A stretch of 64,000 nucleotides of DNA. Origin: Peptostreptococcus equinus (GTDB lineage: Bacteria > Bacillota > Clostridia > Peptostreptococcales > Peptostreptococcaceae). The notes beneath the pieces were generated by a model, which was given only the letters and a program-made list of their open reading frames with translations, did no database searches and had not been told where the DNA came from. The stretch covers positions 682,001 to 746,000 of the forward strand of contig NZ_CP114052.1 of the NCBI RefSeq assembly GCF_027125355.1, given 5' to 3'. Made by a program: the position numbers and the translations under genes. Shown here piece after piece: positions 1-8,568 of the stretch. Every line of letters starts with the position of its first letter. The stretch's first letter is position 1.

Positions 1-171
1 GATTCTAGTATAAGAACACTAGATACAGATTATGGAAAAGTAGAATTTCTAGAGTTAGTAGGAGTGACAGATGATGAATTGACATCATTAAATGATTATT
101 GTAATGTAAAGGATTTGTATATAAGGCTGGGTAGTGATATCACAGATTATAATAGAAAATCACTGTTATAA
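1..171 (+). CDS. Suppressor-of-fused (SUFU) domain protein, C-terminal end
   Basis: Only the last 56 codons are inside the window; the reading frame is open from base 1 and ends in TAA at 169-171. The visible part contains VEFLELVGVTDDELTSL, which resembles the end of bacterial SUFU-domain proteins (pattern F-L-x-L-V-x-I-T-x-x-E-L). Bacterial SUFU proteins are small cytosolic proteins of unknown function, often found with immunity or toxin loci. The start and upstream context are missing, so nothing can be said about its operon. It runs towards the macro-domain gene on the other strand. Confidence 0.55.
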   Translation, partial: DSSIRTLDTDYGKVEFLELVGVTDDELTSLNDYCNVKDLYIRLGSDITDYNRKSLL

Positions 172-232
172 TAAATAAGAAAAGAATAAAAATTATTAAG
201 TAGAAAGTATAGGATTTTTCTGGATAAATTTA

Positions 233-255
233 TAGCCATGCAATATGCATGGCTA
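233..255. terminator. Palindromic hairpin between convergent genes
   Basis: A perfect 10-bp inverted repeat (TAGCCATGCA / TGCATGGCTA) with a 3-nt loop. It overlaps the stop codon (TAG, 255-253) of the minus-strand macro-domain gene. T-runs on either side are weak, so it is a likely but not textbook bidirectional terminator. Confidence 0.5.
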
Positions 256-759
256 ATACTCTATATTTTTACAAATCTCATTACTCATTTTAAACAACTC
301 TTCGCTAAACAATATTAGCATAACATTCATATCATTATTGAGTAAGAATTTTTTTATCTGATTTATTGCTACTTCAATGGCTTTATCTTGGGGATATCCA
401 TAGACTCCGGAAGATATTAGTGGGAATGCTACGGATTTTAAATTATTCTCCTTAGCAAGTTTCAATGAATTTTCATAGGCGGATTCTAATAAATTTTTTT
501 CTCCATGATTACCATCTTTATATACTGGGCCAACTGTGTGAATTACAAATTTTGCTGGGAGATTATAAGCTTTAGTTATTTTAGCATGTCCTGTTTGACA
601 ACCATTTAGAGATTTACATTCTTCTAATAGTTTTGGTCCAGCAACTCTGTGAATTGCACCATCTACACCACCACCACCTAGTAGAGAAGAATTGGCTGCA
701 TTTACAATCGCATCAACTTTTAATTTAGTTATATCAGTTTTTAATATTTTAAATGGCAT
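253..759 (-). CDS. Macro-domain ADP-ribose hydrolase (YmdB/MacroD-like)
   Basis: 168 residues, the size of a stand-alone macro domain. Seen: Asp9 in the first loop, the NAAN motif at 20-23, the glycine-rich substrate loop GGGGVDG at 28-34, HTVGP at 74-78 and the second phosphate-binding loop ISSGVYGYP at 115-123. Members of the MacroD/YmdB group hydrolyse O-acetyl-ADP-ribose or remove mono-ADP-ribose from proteins; the cytosol is the expected location. The ATG at 759 has a clear GGAGG ribosome site. Single-gene unit; the choice between deacetylation and protein de-ADP-ribosylation cannot be made from sequence. Confidence 0.9.
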   Translation of the reverse strand: MPFKILKTDITKLKVDAIVNAANSSLLGGGGVDGAIHRVAGPKLLEECKSLNGCQTGHAKITKAYNLPAKFVIHTVGPVYKDGNHGEKNLLESAYENSLKLAKENNLKSVAFPLISSGVYGYPQDKAIEVAINQIKKFLLNNDMNVMLILFSEELFKMSNEICKNIEY

Positions 760-840
760 ATTTACCTCCTATAAAATCTAATATATATTTTGCAATATTA
801 TACAATTAATACTCTTATTAGTCAAATATAGAATTTTCAC

Positions 841-868
841 AAATATATTATTGGGTAATAATATATTT
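841..868. repeat. Perfect 12-bp A/T-only inverted repeat upstream of carbonic anhydrase
   Basis: AAATATATTATT and AATAATATATTT flank the 4-nt spacer GGGT. It ends about 15 nt before the carbonic anhydrase ribosome site, so it lies in the leader or promoter. It could be an operator or an mRNA hairpin; an AT-rich chance palindrome is also possible. Confidence 0.45.
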
Positions 869-894
869 ATAAGATTAAGTAAGAGGTGAAAAAG

Positions 895-1434
895 ATGAAT
901 AGTGAAGGATTAATAAGTAGATTAATGATAGGAAACTCTATGTTTCTAGAAACTAATAAATTTATTGGCGATATATCTCTAGATAAAAGAAAAGAGCTTA
1001 AAAATGGACAAAATCCATACGCGATAATATTAACTTGTTCTGATTCAAGAATTACATCAGAGGCTATATTTTCAGCAGGATTAGGAGATTTGTTTGTAAT
1101 ACGTGTAGCTGGCAATATAGTAGGTCCTAGTGAAATAGCTTCTATCGAATACGCGGCTAATGTCTTGGGAACAAAGCTTTTAATGGTAATGGGTCATACA
1201 CATTGTGGTGCAGTAAATTCCGCTATAAATGGTGAAAGTTGTGGACATCTAGCATATGTATTGGATGAGATAAAAGAAGGAATAGATGATGAAACCGACG
1301 ATAAAAAAGCATCTTTTAAGAATGTAGAGCACAGTATAAATAAATTGAGAGAAAAACTATATTTGACAGATAGATTGGAAATTGTGGGTGGAGTGTACGA
1401 TATTGAAACGGGCAAAGTAGACTTTTCTATTTAA
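895..1434 (+). CDS. Beta-class carbonic anhydrase
   Basis: Catalyses reversible hydration of CO2 to bicarbonate using zinc. The 179-residue protein has the beta-class zinc site: Cys48, Asp50 and Arg52 in CSDSR, and His101 and Cys104 in GHTHCGA. The length and early placement of CSDSR fit the short bacterial (Rv1284-like) type. I prefer the ATG at 895 over the in-frame GTG at 886 because AAGAGGTG at 881-888 is then a correctly spaced ribosome site. It is a single gene with its own terminator; an AT palindrome lies just upstream. Cytosolic; probably supplies bicarbonate for carboxylation reactions. Confidence 0.93.
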   Translation: MNSEGLISRLMIGNSMFLETNKFIGDISLDKRKELKNGQNPYAIILTCSDSRITSEAIFSAGLGDLFVIRVAGNIVGPSEIASIEYAANVLGTKLLMVMGHTHCGAVNSAINGESCGHLAYVLDEIKEGIDDETDDKKASFKNVEHSINKLREKLYLTDRLEIVGGVYDIETGKVDFSI

Positions 1435-1495
1435 TTATTTATATGTGATTTTGTTATGGATATTTTAATGGATAAAATATAATAAAACTAAAATC

Positions 1496-1530
1496 AAAAC
1501 TGACTTTATTATATAAATGTCAGTTTTTTT
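1496..1530 (+). terminator. Rho-independent terminator after carbonic anhydrase
   Basis: Stem AAAACTGAC (1496-1504) pairs with GTCAGTTTT (1519-1527), and a T-run follows. Confidence 0.8.
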
Positions 1531-1606
1531 GTATTAGAATTAGTTAAATTGTAAATAGTGATTACATATGTTAGAATGAAATAATAACATTTTTAAGGGG
1601 AGTTTT

Positions 1607-3175
1607 ATGGATAAGCATAAGATAAAAGATAAATTTAATGAAGAAAAAAGAGAATTAAAAGAGAAGAAACATTTAGTAAAACCCATATTTTTAGTTACTA
1701 TATTGATTTTATTACAAATTTTTTTATTTATATTCATCTATACTATCTTTATTCAAAAGGTTCATTGGATAAATTGGATTTGGATTGTTATAAGGTTTAT
1801 TTTAATAATTCATATTATAAATTTGGATAAGCCAATTGATTATAGAGTCGCTTGGATTATACCAATAGCTTCTTTGCCTGTATTTGGTATAATGCTGTAT
1901 TTGTTTTTGGAAATATTGCCTGGACCTAGAATGCTAAGTAGGCGTTTGGAAAAAATAAAAATTAAAAACACGAAACTTCTTACAGCAAATAAAAATATAC
2001 CTTCTGAGATGGAACATGACCCAAGAGTAGATTATGGTTTAGATAGATATTTGGATAATATTATTGATTATCCAATGCATAAAAATACTGATTTACAATA
2101 TTATACACAGGGTGAAGAATATTTTGAAAAATTAATTGTAGACTTAAGAAATGCAAAAGATTTTATATTGATGGAATTTTTTATTATAAAACCAGGTATC
2201 ATGTTAGATACTATAGTAGATATTTTGTCTGACAAGGTAAAAGAGGGTGTAGATGTCAAGTTTATGTATGACGGAATGAATGCATACCATCTGCCAAGTA
2301 GCTACAAGAATTATTTAGAAAGTTTGGGAATAGATACACTTGTATTTGGTGCTGTAAAACCTATTTTATCTACTTATCACAACAATCGTAATCATAGAAA
2401 AATAGTGGTAATAGATAATGAAATAGCATATACAGGTGGAGTGAATTTATCTGATGAATATATAAACGCTGTTGAAAAATTTGGTCATTGGAAAGATAAT
2501 GGAATTAGATTGGAAGGTCAAGCCGTAAAGAATTTCACTGTGATGTTCTTTAATCTATGGGACTTATCTAGCGGTAATGAATATAACTTAAATAGATATT
2601 TAAGCCATGAATTACTCACACAATCTCAAGCATATGTACAACCATTTGATGACGCTCCAAATGATCAAGAAACAGTGGGTGAAAACGTGTATGTAGATGT
2701 ATTGAATCAGGCAAAGGATTATGTATATATCATGACACCTTATTTGATTTTAAGTGATAAAGTTATAAATGCAATAAAGTTTGCTGCTAAAAGATGTGTG
2801 GATGTTAGAATTATGATGCCAGGTATACCTGATAAGAAAATCGCTTATAATATGGGTAGATCGTATTATGAGCATTTAATTAAAAATGGTGTAAAAATAT
2901 ACGAATATAGTCCAGGATTTTTACACGCAAAATCTTTTGTATCTGATGATATGACTTCAGTAGCAGGTACAATAAATCTTGATTTTAGGTCATTACATCT
3001 ACACTATGAAAATGCTGTATTAGTATACGATGAAGATTTTGCACTGAAATTAAAGGAAGATTTCTTAAATACTCAAGAAAAATGTAATCAAATGACTATA
3101 GAAAAATATAGAGAATTGAATTTTATTTATAGGTTATCAGGAAGAGTATTAAAATTATTTGCTCCTATGATGTAA
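1607..3175 (+). CDS. cls: Cardiolipin synthase
   Basis: 522 residues, typical of Firmicutes cardiolipin synthases. It joins two phosphatidylglycerol molecules into cardiolipin and glycerol at the membrane. Two N-terminal hydrophobic segments lie at about residues 27-46 and 50-68, with a third stretch near 80-100, followed by two phospholipase D-type halves. The first HKD motif has His263-x-Lys265 (NHRKIVVID, then TGGVN) and the second has His440-x-Lys442 (LHAKSFVSDD, then GTINLDFRS), so both catalytic halves look intact. ATG start with AAGGGGAG ribosome site. It is a single transcription unit ending in a strong terminator. Confidence 0.94.
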   Translation: MDKHKIKDKFNEEKRELKEKKHLVKPIFLVTILILLQIFLFIFIYTIFIQKVHWINWIWIVIRFILIIHIINLDKPIDYRVAWIIPIASLPVFGIMLYLFLEILPGPRMLSRRLEKIKIKNTKLLTANKNIPSEMEHDPRVDYGLDRYLDNIIDYPMHKNTDLQYYTQGEEYFEKLIVDLRNAKDFILMEFFIIKPGIMLDTIVDILSDKVKEGVDVKFMYDGMNAYHLPSSYKNYLESLGIDTLVFGAVKPILSTYHNNRNHRKIVVIDNEIAYTGGVNLSDEYINAVEKFGHWKDNGIRLEGQAVKNFTVMFFNLWDLSSGNEYNLNRYLSHELLTQSQAYVQPFDDAPNDQETVGENVYVDVLNQAKDYVYIMTPYLILSDKVINAIKFAAKRCVDVRIMMPGIPDKKIAYNMGRSYYEHLIKNGVKIYEYSPGFLHAKSFVSDDMTSVAGTINLDFRSLHLHYENAVLVYDEDFALKLKEDFLNTQEKCNQMTIEKYRELNFIYRLSGRVLKLFAPMM

Positions 3176-3255
3176 ATAATTTACTCAATTAAGTTATTGA
3201 AAATAAATTGAAGCTTTAGGATTTTCGATTTTATAACATAACTAAATAATTGCTT

Positions 3256-3290
3256 AACAACACCCAAGTTTTCTTGGGTGTTGTTGTATA
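3256..3290 (+). terminator. Strong hairpin after cls
   Basis: A 13-bp stem AACAACACCCAAG / CTTGGGTGTTGTT (3256-3268, 3273-3285) with a TTTT loop. The following sequence is T-rich rather than a pure T-run. Confidence 0.8.
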
Positions 3291-3335
3291 TTTAAATTTA
3301 ATTTCTAAAGAATATATAATTTTTGCAAAATGCTA

Positions 3336-3364
3336 TTGACAATGATTATCAGTAGTGATAATAT
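3336..3364 (+). promoter_or_regulatory. Promoter of the zinc uptake operon overlapped by a Fur-family box
   Basis: TTGACA at 3336-3341 and TAATAT at 3359-3364 are separated by 17 nt. A 7-1-7 palindrome, TGACAAT-G-ATTATCA at 3337-3351, covers the -35 end and most of the spacer; its arms match at 6 of 7 positions and follow the Fur-family consensus TGATAAT-n-ATTATCA. A bound Fur-family repressor would block polymerase. Given the genes downstream, Zur is the logical regulator, but box sequence alone does not separate Zur from Fur or PerR. Confidence 0.72.
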
Positions 3365-3411
3365 TCAATTAAAGTTATCGATAACAACGACTGAATAATT
3401 AGGAGGATTTT

Positions 3412-4080
3412 ATGAATAAGAGAATAGCAATGCTGTTTGCAGCAAGTTTACTTACACTTACAGCTTGTGGAGCAAACAATAATGTAAAAGACAGTAAGGA
3501 CTCAAAAAATAATACAAAAATGGAGCAAAAGGTTGATTCAAATAATGGAAAGAAAGATACGGATAAATCAAAAAAAAATCAAGACGTTTCTATATCTGAT
3601 TGGCAGGGTACATGGAACGATATGAGTGCTTATTTAGATAACCAAGATTTACAAAGTGCATATGCTGAAGTAGCAAAAAGAGATAATAAAAAGCCAGAAG
3701 AAGTAAAGAGGGAATTAAAAAATAGACGAAAAAATGAATTTGGAGGAATAGTTATTCAAGGAAATAAGGTTACTTTCTTAGACAAATTTAAAGATAAGGG
3801 TGGAAAAGAGGTATTTTCCTCAGAATATAAATTTATAAAATCATTTGAAACTAAACATGGAAACGAAACTTTAGAATGGGATCAATTTGAAGCTACAGAT
3901 AAAAATGCAAAATATCCAATTATAATAATGATGCCAATCCATGGTGAAGAAAGTTTAACTCATTTCCATATGAGATATGGCAAAAATATAGATGAACTAT
4001 TGAAACAGGATAAATGGTTCCCAACATATGTTAAGCCATCGACTACAAGCCAGCAATTGATAGATGAAATAAAAGAGTAA
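3412..4080 (+). CDS. ZinT-like zinc-binding lipoprotein
   Basis: 222 residues. A signal peptide ends in a lipobox (LTLTACG, Cys19), then comes a Lys/Asp/Asn-rich linker to about residue 60, then a ZinT-type domain beginning SDWQGTWNDMSAYLDN and ending with the HFHMRYG segment near residues 183-189, which holds the HxH ligands typical of ZinT. ZinT proteins bind zinc outside the membrane and hand it to the ZnuA-type receptor. In streptococcal AdcA this domain is fused to the receptor; here it is a separate lipoprotein 8 nt upstream of the receptor gene. First gene of the operon, behind the Fur-family box. Confidence 0.85.
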   Translation: MNKRIAMLFAASLLTLTACGANNNVKDSKDSKNNTKMEQKVDSNNGKKDTDKSKKNQDVSISDWQGTWNDMSAYLDNQDLQSAYAEVAKRDNKKPEEVKRELKNRRKNEFGGIVIQGNKVTFLDKFKDKGGKEVFSSEYKFIKSFETKHGNETLEWDQFEATDKNAKYPIIIMMPIHGEESLTHFHMRYGKNIDELLKQDKWFPTYVKPSTTSQQLIDEIKE

Positions 4081-4088
4081 GATAGAAA

Positions 4089-5408
4089 ATGAAAAAAAAG
4101 TTGAGATTGATATTTTCATTAGTACTATTAATAATATCTATATCATTTGTAAGTGCTTGTAGTAACAGTAGTGATAATAAGATAAATAAACCAGTTGTTT
4201 ATACTTCCTTTTACCCAATACATGACTTGGTCAGTCAAGTAGCTGGAGATACAATCGAGGTAAGAAATTTCATGCCTTTAGATAAGAATCCACATCTTTG
4301 GGAACCAACGCCAAAAGATTTACAAAGGTTAAAAGATGCGGATGCACTTTTTGTGAATGGTGCTAATATGGAGCATTGGGTGGACCAAGTTCATAAGAAT
4401 TTGCCAGATTTAAAAATTGTAAGATTATCTGATTCTATCAAACTCATTTCATATAAAGGAGCCGCTGTTATGGGTGATTTTCAGTACATGGCCCAACAAA
4501 TAGCAGATAAAGATAAGAAATATAAGATAGACTTTGGACATACTCATGAAGATATTTTAAGGGTTGGCTTTATTGATAATTCTAAAAATATGTCAAGAGA
4601 AGAATTAATTAAAAAAGGTAAAAAAATGATGGATAGAAAGGGGGAAATTGTCCATCAAAAACACAATATAGATGTAAAAGATGGAACAGTATATGCAATA
4701 GAAATGGGGCATGAGCATGGTGAAGTATACTATCAACTACCAAAGAGTGGGAATTGGGTATTTATATCTGATAGAATTTCAGAACCATTATTACCGTATA
4801 CTTTGCAAGATAGAGAAAAAAACGAAGATTTAAAAGTTCAAAAGTTATTAGAAAATTCTACTTCTGGAGCGGATAAAATAACATATGATCCACACTCTTG
4901 GTTGTCTCTAGTAAATGCAAAATCATATTTGAATTCTATAAAGAACACATTATCACATTTATATCCTGATAATTCAAGGCAGTACAATAAAAATAAGGTC
5001 AGATTAGTAGACAAGCTAACAGATTTAGAATTAGAATACAAGGATAAATTTTCAAGATTGGATAGAAAAGATTTTGTAGTAACTCATTATGCTTATGAAT
5101 ATTTAGCTAGAGATTTTTCACTTAGACAATTTCCACTTCAAGGTTTGGTTTCAACTGAGGCACCTAGTTTAAAAACAATTAAAAAAGCCATAGACTTTGC
5201 AAATTATAAAAAGATAAATACTGTTTTTTATGAGTATGGAGATGATCCCAAAAGTGCAGTATCTTTGGCTGAAGAAATTCATGGACAGGCGATTGGACTT
5301 ACATCTATGGAGTATGAAACTGATCAGATGAATAAAAATAATGGACATTATCAAGATATAATGAAGTATAATTTAGAAGTTTTATATAAATCATTAAAGG
5401 AGGAATGA
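4089..5408 (+). CDS. Zinc ABC transporter substrate-binding lipoprotein with large insertion
   Basis: 439 residues against about 300 for an ordinary ZnuA/AdcA core. Lipobox VSACS (Cys24). The core metal ligands are recognisable: His in NPHLWEP, His in DPHSW, His in VVTHYAYEY and the acidic EYGDDP loop. Between the first and second ligands lies an extra segment of about 130 residues (roughly 132-262) with HTH, HQKH and HEH clusters and a strand-rich stretch around EMGHEHGEVYYQLP. This replaces the short His-rich loop of ZnuA. Its ribosome site is weak, so translation is probably coupled to the ZinT gene 8 nt upstream. The adjacent ATPase and permease support zinc (possibly manganese) import. 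Confidence 0.88.
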   Translation: MKKKLRLIFSLVLLIISISFVSACSNSSDNKINKPVVYTSFYPIHDLVSQVAGDTIEVRNFMPLDKNPHLWEPTPKDLQRLKDADALFVNGANMEHWVDQVHKNLPDLKIVRLSDSIKLISYKGAAVMGDFQYMAQQIADKDKKYKIDFGHTHEDILRVGFIDNSKNMSREELIKKGKKMMDRKGEIVHQKHNIDVKDGTVYAIEMGHEHGEVYYQLPKSGNWVFISDRISEPLLPYTLQDREKNEDLKVQKLLENSTSGADKITYDPHSWLSLVNAKSYLNSIKNTLSHLYPDNSRQYNKNKVRLVDKLTDLELEYKDKFSRLDRKDFVVTHYAYEYLARDFSLRQFPLQGLVSTEAPSLKTIKKAIDFANYKKINTVFYEYGDDPKSAVSLAEEIHGQAIGLTSMEYETDQMNKNNGHYQDIMKYNLEVLYKSLKEE

Positions 5409-6085
5409 TGAATCAAATTGAAGTAGTAGATCTTACTTTTGGATATACATATGAAAAGATAATAGATAATTTAAATTTTTCTTTGAGAAAAGGTAAAATA
5501 GCTACCATAGTAGGAGAAAATGGATCAGGAAAATCTACTTTGCTGAAACTAATATTGGGTGAATTAAAAGCTGAGAGTGGAAAAATAATATTTGAAAATA
5601 TAAATATACAGGATTTAGCAACATATGAGGATATAGCATATGTACCACAGCTTCAAAATTTCAATCAAATATCATTTCCCATCACAGTATTGGAGATAGT
5701 GGTATTAAACCTTTATAGAGATTTTGGATTCATTAAAATAGCATCAAAAAGTCACAAGAATAAGGCTATAGAAGTATTAAAAAAATTAGGATTAGAAAAA
5801 TATATTCATACACCTTATAATGAATTGTCTGGTGGATTAAAACAAAGAACTATGATTGCAAGAGCTTTAATGCAAGATCCTAAGCTATTAATATTGGACG
5901 AACCTACTTCAGGTGTTGATCAAAAAAGTAAGATTGAATTTTTGAAGTTAATAGAGCAAATTAATGAAAAAAATAATACTACTATTCTTATTGTTAGTCA
6001 TGAACTGACTTTATTGAAAGAGCATTTGAGGATTGACAATTGTTATAAAATGGAAGGGGGTAAATTAATCGATGCTACAATTTGA
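5408..6085 (+). CDS. Zinc ABC transporter ATP-binding protein (ZnuC/AdcC type)
   Basis: About 225 residues, a complete ABC ATPase that powers zinc import through the permease encoded next. Seen: Walker A GENGSGKST near residue 39, the Q-loop, the signature LSGGLKQR, Walker B LLILDEP and the switch His in VSHE. Two ATG codons (5405 and 5408) overlap the end of the binding-protein gene. I prefer 5408 because the AGGAGG at 5398-5403 is only 1 nt from the first but 4 nt from the second. Either way the genes are translationally coupled. Confidence 0.92.
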   Translation: MNQIEVVDLTFGYTYEKIIDNLNFSLRKGKIATIVGENGSGKSTLLKLILGELKAESGKIIFENINIQDLATYEDIAYVPQLQNFNQISFPITVLEIVVLNLYRDFGFIKIASKSHKNKAIEVLKKLGLEKYIHTPYNELSGGLKQRTMIARALMQDPKLLILDEPTSGVDQKSKIEFLKLIEQINEKNNTTILIVSHELTLLKEHLRIDNCYKMEGGKLIDATI

Positions 6086-6887
6086 TTTTATGAGAAGAGC
6101 TTTAGTGGCAGGTTTTTTACTTTCTATAATGATTCCATTAATAGGAGTGGTTTTAGTAAATAGAAAAACATCTATGCTAGGAGATGCTTTATCGCATACA
6201 TCACTTGCAGGAGTTGGTATGGGACTAATATTAGGATTTGATCCAGTAATGGGTGCAATAATAATATGTATAGTATCTGCCTTTGCTATTGAGGCTATTA
6301 GAAAGAAGTTTCCACAATATGGTGATATGGCAACAGCTGTTATAATGAGTACGGGTTTAGGTTTGGCAGCAATTTTATCAGATTTTGCACCAGGTGGTAA
6401 TAATTTTGAATCTTATCTTTTTGGTAGTATATCATCTGTTACAAATCAAGATTTAATAAATGTATCTATAGTAGCATTACTAGTATTTTTTATTTCTCTA
6501 GTATATTATGGTGCATTACTTGATATATCTATTGATGTTAATTTGGCAAGAATTGCAGGAGTAAAGGTAAAAAGAATAAATTCTATGATTACTTTTTTAG
6601 CTGCAATTACTGTGGCTATGGCTTGTAAAATTGTCGGAGCTTTGCTTGTAGCATCTCTAATAGTATTGCCAGTTGCTACGAGTTTAATAATAGCTAGAAG
6701 TTATAAACAGACTATGTTATTATCAATAATATTAGGAGTTTTATACACTATGATGGGTATTGTTATATCTTATCATTTTGATTTAAAACCAGGAGGAGCA
6801 ATAGTAATAAATTCAGTAGTAGGAATGATAATAGTAGTGGTATATAAAAAAATTAGATATTCTTATTTAGATAAGTTTTTAATTTAG
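6072..6887 (+). CDS. Zinc ABC transporter permease (ZnuB/AdcB type)
   Basis: 271 residues with about eight hydrophobic segments and the ABC-3 family signature region (GDALSHTSLAGVGMG near residues 37-51, KIVGALLVASLIVLP further on). It forms the membrane channel of the zinc importer with the upstream ATPase and lipoprotein receptor. The ATG lies 14 nt inside the ATPase gene with a G-rich ribosome site (AAGGGGG) upstream, which is typical operon coupling. Last gene of the zinc operon; 260 nt of extremely AT-rich DNA follows, holding only the terminator. Confidence 0.92.
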   Translation: MLQFDFMRRALVAGFLLSIMIPLIGVVLVNRKTSMLGDALSHTSLAGVGMGLILGFDPVMGAIIICIVSAFAIEAIRKKFPQYGDMATAVIMSTGLGLAAILSDFAPGGNNFESYLFGSISSVTNQDLINVSIVALLVFFISLVYYGALLDISIDVNLARIAGVKVKRINSMITFLAAITVAMACKIVGALLVASLIVLPVATSLIIARSYKQTMLLSIILGVLYTMMGIVISYHFDLKPGGAIVINSVVGMIIVVVYKKIRYSYLDKFLI

Positions 6888-7056
6888 ATAAAATAAAATA
6901 TTTAAATTATTTTGAGCAAAAAAATAAAAATGTTTTATTTGCTTAAAAAATATTTTATTTATTTAAAAAATATAGAATAAAATTTTAAAATATTTATTAT
7001 AATTAATAAATTTTATTAGATTTAAAAATAAAAACAATTTTGGAATACATAATATT

Positions 7057-7095
7057 AAAAAATTAGGGGTCAATATTTGACCTCTAATTTTTTAG
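7057..7095 (+). terminator. Hairpin with T-run after the zinc operon
   Basis: AAAAATTAGGGGTCAA (from 7057) pairs with TTGACCTCTAATTTTT (to 7092), loop TATT with one G-T pair. It sits about 170 nt after the permease and just before the DsbA-like gene. Confidence 0.8.
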
Positions 7096-7147
7096 ATATA
7101 TATGATAGGGTATAGTTATAATATGGATAAAGAAAGGAGAAGTAGTT

Positions 7148-7768
7148 ATGAAAATAGAATTTTTTCACGATGTGATATGTAGTTATTGTTTTCCTATGTC
7201 TGCTAGAATGAGAAAAATAGCTGAAAGATATGAAAATATTGAAATTATACATAGATCATTTGCGCTTGCTTGGAAAGATGAAGATTATATAAGGCAATTT
7301 GGCTCTAGAGAGGCAGTAAAAGATAAAGTAGTAAGTCATTGGCACTTGGCTAATGAAAACGATGATGAGCATAGAATGAATATAGAACAAATGAAAGATG
7401 CCGATTTTAATTTTCCATTGTCTAGGTCGGCACTTATAGCTTGCGAATCAGCTAGAAAAGTAGGTGGAGAAATAGCTTATTGGAATGCTTTTGATTCGAT
7501 ACAAAATAAATTATTTGTAGAAAGTAAAAATATTGAATCAGATAAAGTTCTTGAAGAAGCAATAATAAATGCTGGTATTGATAAAGATAAATGGATAAAA
7601 TTCTATAAGTCTCCTAGCACTGAAAGGGATGTACTAAAAGATATGGAATTATCTGACAAATACAATATAAACGTAGTGCCAACTCTTATAATAAATGGAG
7701 ATGTGATTTTAGCTGGTGCCCAATCTGAAATTATAATAGAGAATGTTATAAAGGATATGTTAAAATGA
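7148..7768 (+). CDS. DsbA-family thioredoxin-fold oxidoreductase (FrnE-like)
   Basis: 206 residues, a DsbA-like thioredoxin fold with an alpha-helical insertion. The redox pair is Cys11-Ser-Tyr-Cys14 in HDVICSYCFP, and the cis-proline loop is NVVPTLIING near residue 178. No signal peptide is visible, so this is a cytosolic FrnE/YwbO-type protein rather than a secreted disulfide oxidase. Likely thiol-disulfide chemistry or stress defence; the substrate is unknown. Start ATG 7148 with AAAGGAGAAG. Monocistronic between two hairpins. Confidence 0.85.
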   Translation: MKIEFFHDVICSYCFPMSARMRKIAERYENIEIIHRSFALAWKDEDYIRQFGSREAVKDKVVSHWHLANENDDEHRMNIEQMKDADFNFPLSRSALIACESARKVGGEIAYWNAFDSIQNKLFVESKNIESDKVLEEAIINAGIDKDKWIKFYKSPSTERDVLKDMELSDKYNINVVPTLIINGDVILAGAQSEIIIENVIKDMLK

Positions 7769-7785
7769 AATAATTATAAATAGAA

Positions 7786-7818
7786 ATTGACCAATAAATT
7801 GTAAATTATTGGTCAATA
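7786..7818. terminator. Bidirectional hairpin between convergent genes
   Basis: ATTGACCAATA (7786-7796) pairs with TATTGGTCAAT (7807-7817). It lies between the DsbA-like gene and the convergent DUF1877 gene; T-runs are modest on both sides. Confidence 0.6.
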
Positions 7819-7870
7819 TATTATTTATAAGACGTTATTTGTATAAATAAATTTTATCTAAAATTAATAA

Positions 7871-8350
7871 TTATATAATAGATACAACCACATTGTTGTT
7901 TTTCTCATAAGATGATTTATAAAAATCTTTTAATTTATAAAAATAATATTTGATGTCCTCAGCCATTTTTTCTCTATCTTGAGTCCATGTATTTGGATAT
8001 ATTTCATTTACTATAAAATCTTCAAAATCTACGTTTTTCAAAGCATTCTCTATATCATAGTGCTTTAAGTTTTTGTATATTAAACTAACACTGTAATTAT
8101 CAATATAGCTAATGTATTCATCTCCAATTATATTCTGTCCCAAAATTGCAACACTTAAAGGATTGTTCTTTATAATACTATTGGCAGGTTTTTTAGTAAA
8201 TAAAAAATGCAATCCATCCCAAAGCGTTTCAATATTTTCACTATTAAGGTCGTTTAAATCAATTGTTTCTAAAAATTCTAATTTATCTTCGCTATGTATT
8301 AGTTTATTTAATTCTTCGTTACTAACTTGCCTATATTCCGCTGTATACAT
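7871..8350 (-). CDS. YfbM/DUF1877 family protein
   Basis: 159 residues. The layout matches DUF1877: N-terminal EYRQVSNEELNKLI, a central LWDGLHFLFTKKP, then LSVAILGQNIIGDEYISYI, and near the end IYPNTWTQDREKMAEDIKYYFYKLKDFY. The family is cytosolic and of unknown function, and often occurs near contact-dependent toxin and immunity loci in other bacteria, but nothing of that kind is beside it here. The start ATG (8350) has a GGAGGG ribosome site. It is transcribed away from the secreted His-rich protein gene. Confidence 0.82.
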   Translation of the reverse strand: MYTAEYRQVSNEELNKLIHSEDKLEFLETIDLNDLNSENIETLWDGLHFLFTKKPANSIIKNNPLSVAILGQNIIGDEYISYIDNYSVSLIYKNLKHYDIENALKNVDFEDFIVNEIYPNTWTQDREKMAEDIKYYFYKLKDFYKSSYEKNNNVVVSII

Positions 8351-8568
8351 ATTAAACCCTCCATTTTAATTAATTAATATAATTATATAACATAAGTAGG
8401 AATATTCATATAATTTAATTAGATATAAAATAGAAAAAATTATGAATTTAAAAAATAAGAACTTCATCAAAAAGACATATTTTTGTTGATTTAAGTACAT
8501 TAAATGATTATATACTATGTTTACAGTTAAAATAAATTAACTGATGTATTTTAAAAAGGAGAGATAAA

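Noticed and set aside
6888..7147. Gene or riboswitch in the 260-nt gap after the zinc permease
   Set aside because: Nearly pure A/T with short homopolymers; only the hairpin at 7057-7095 has recognisable structure.
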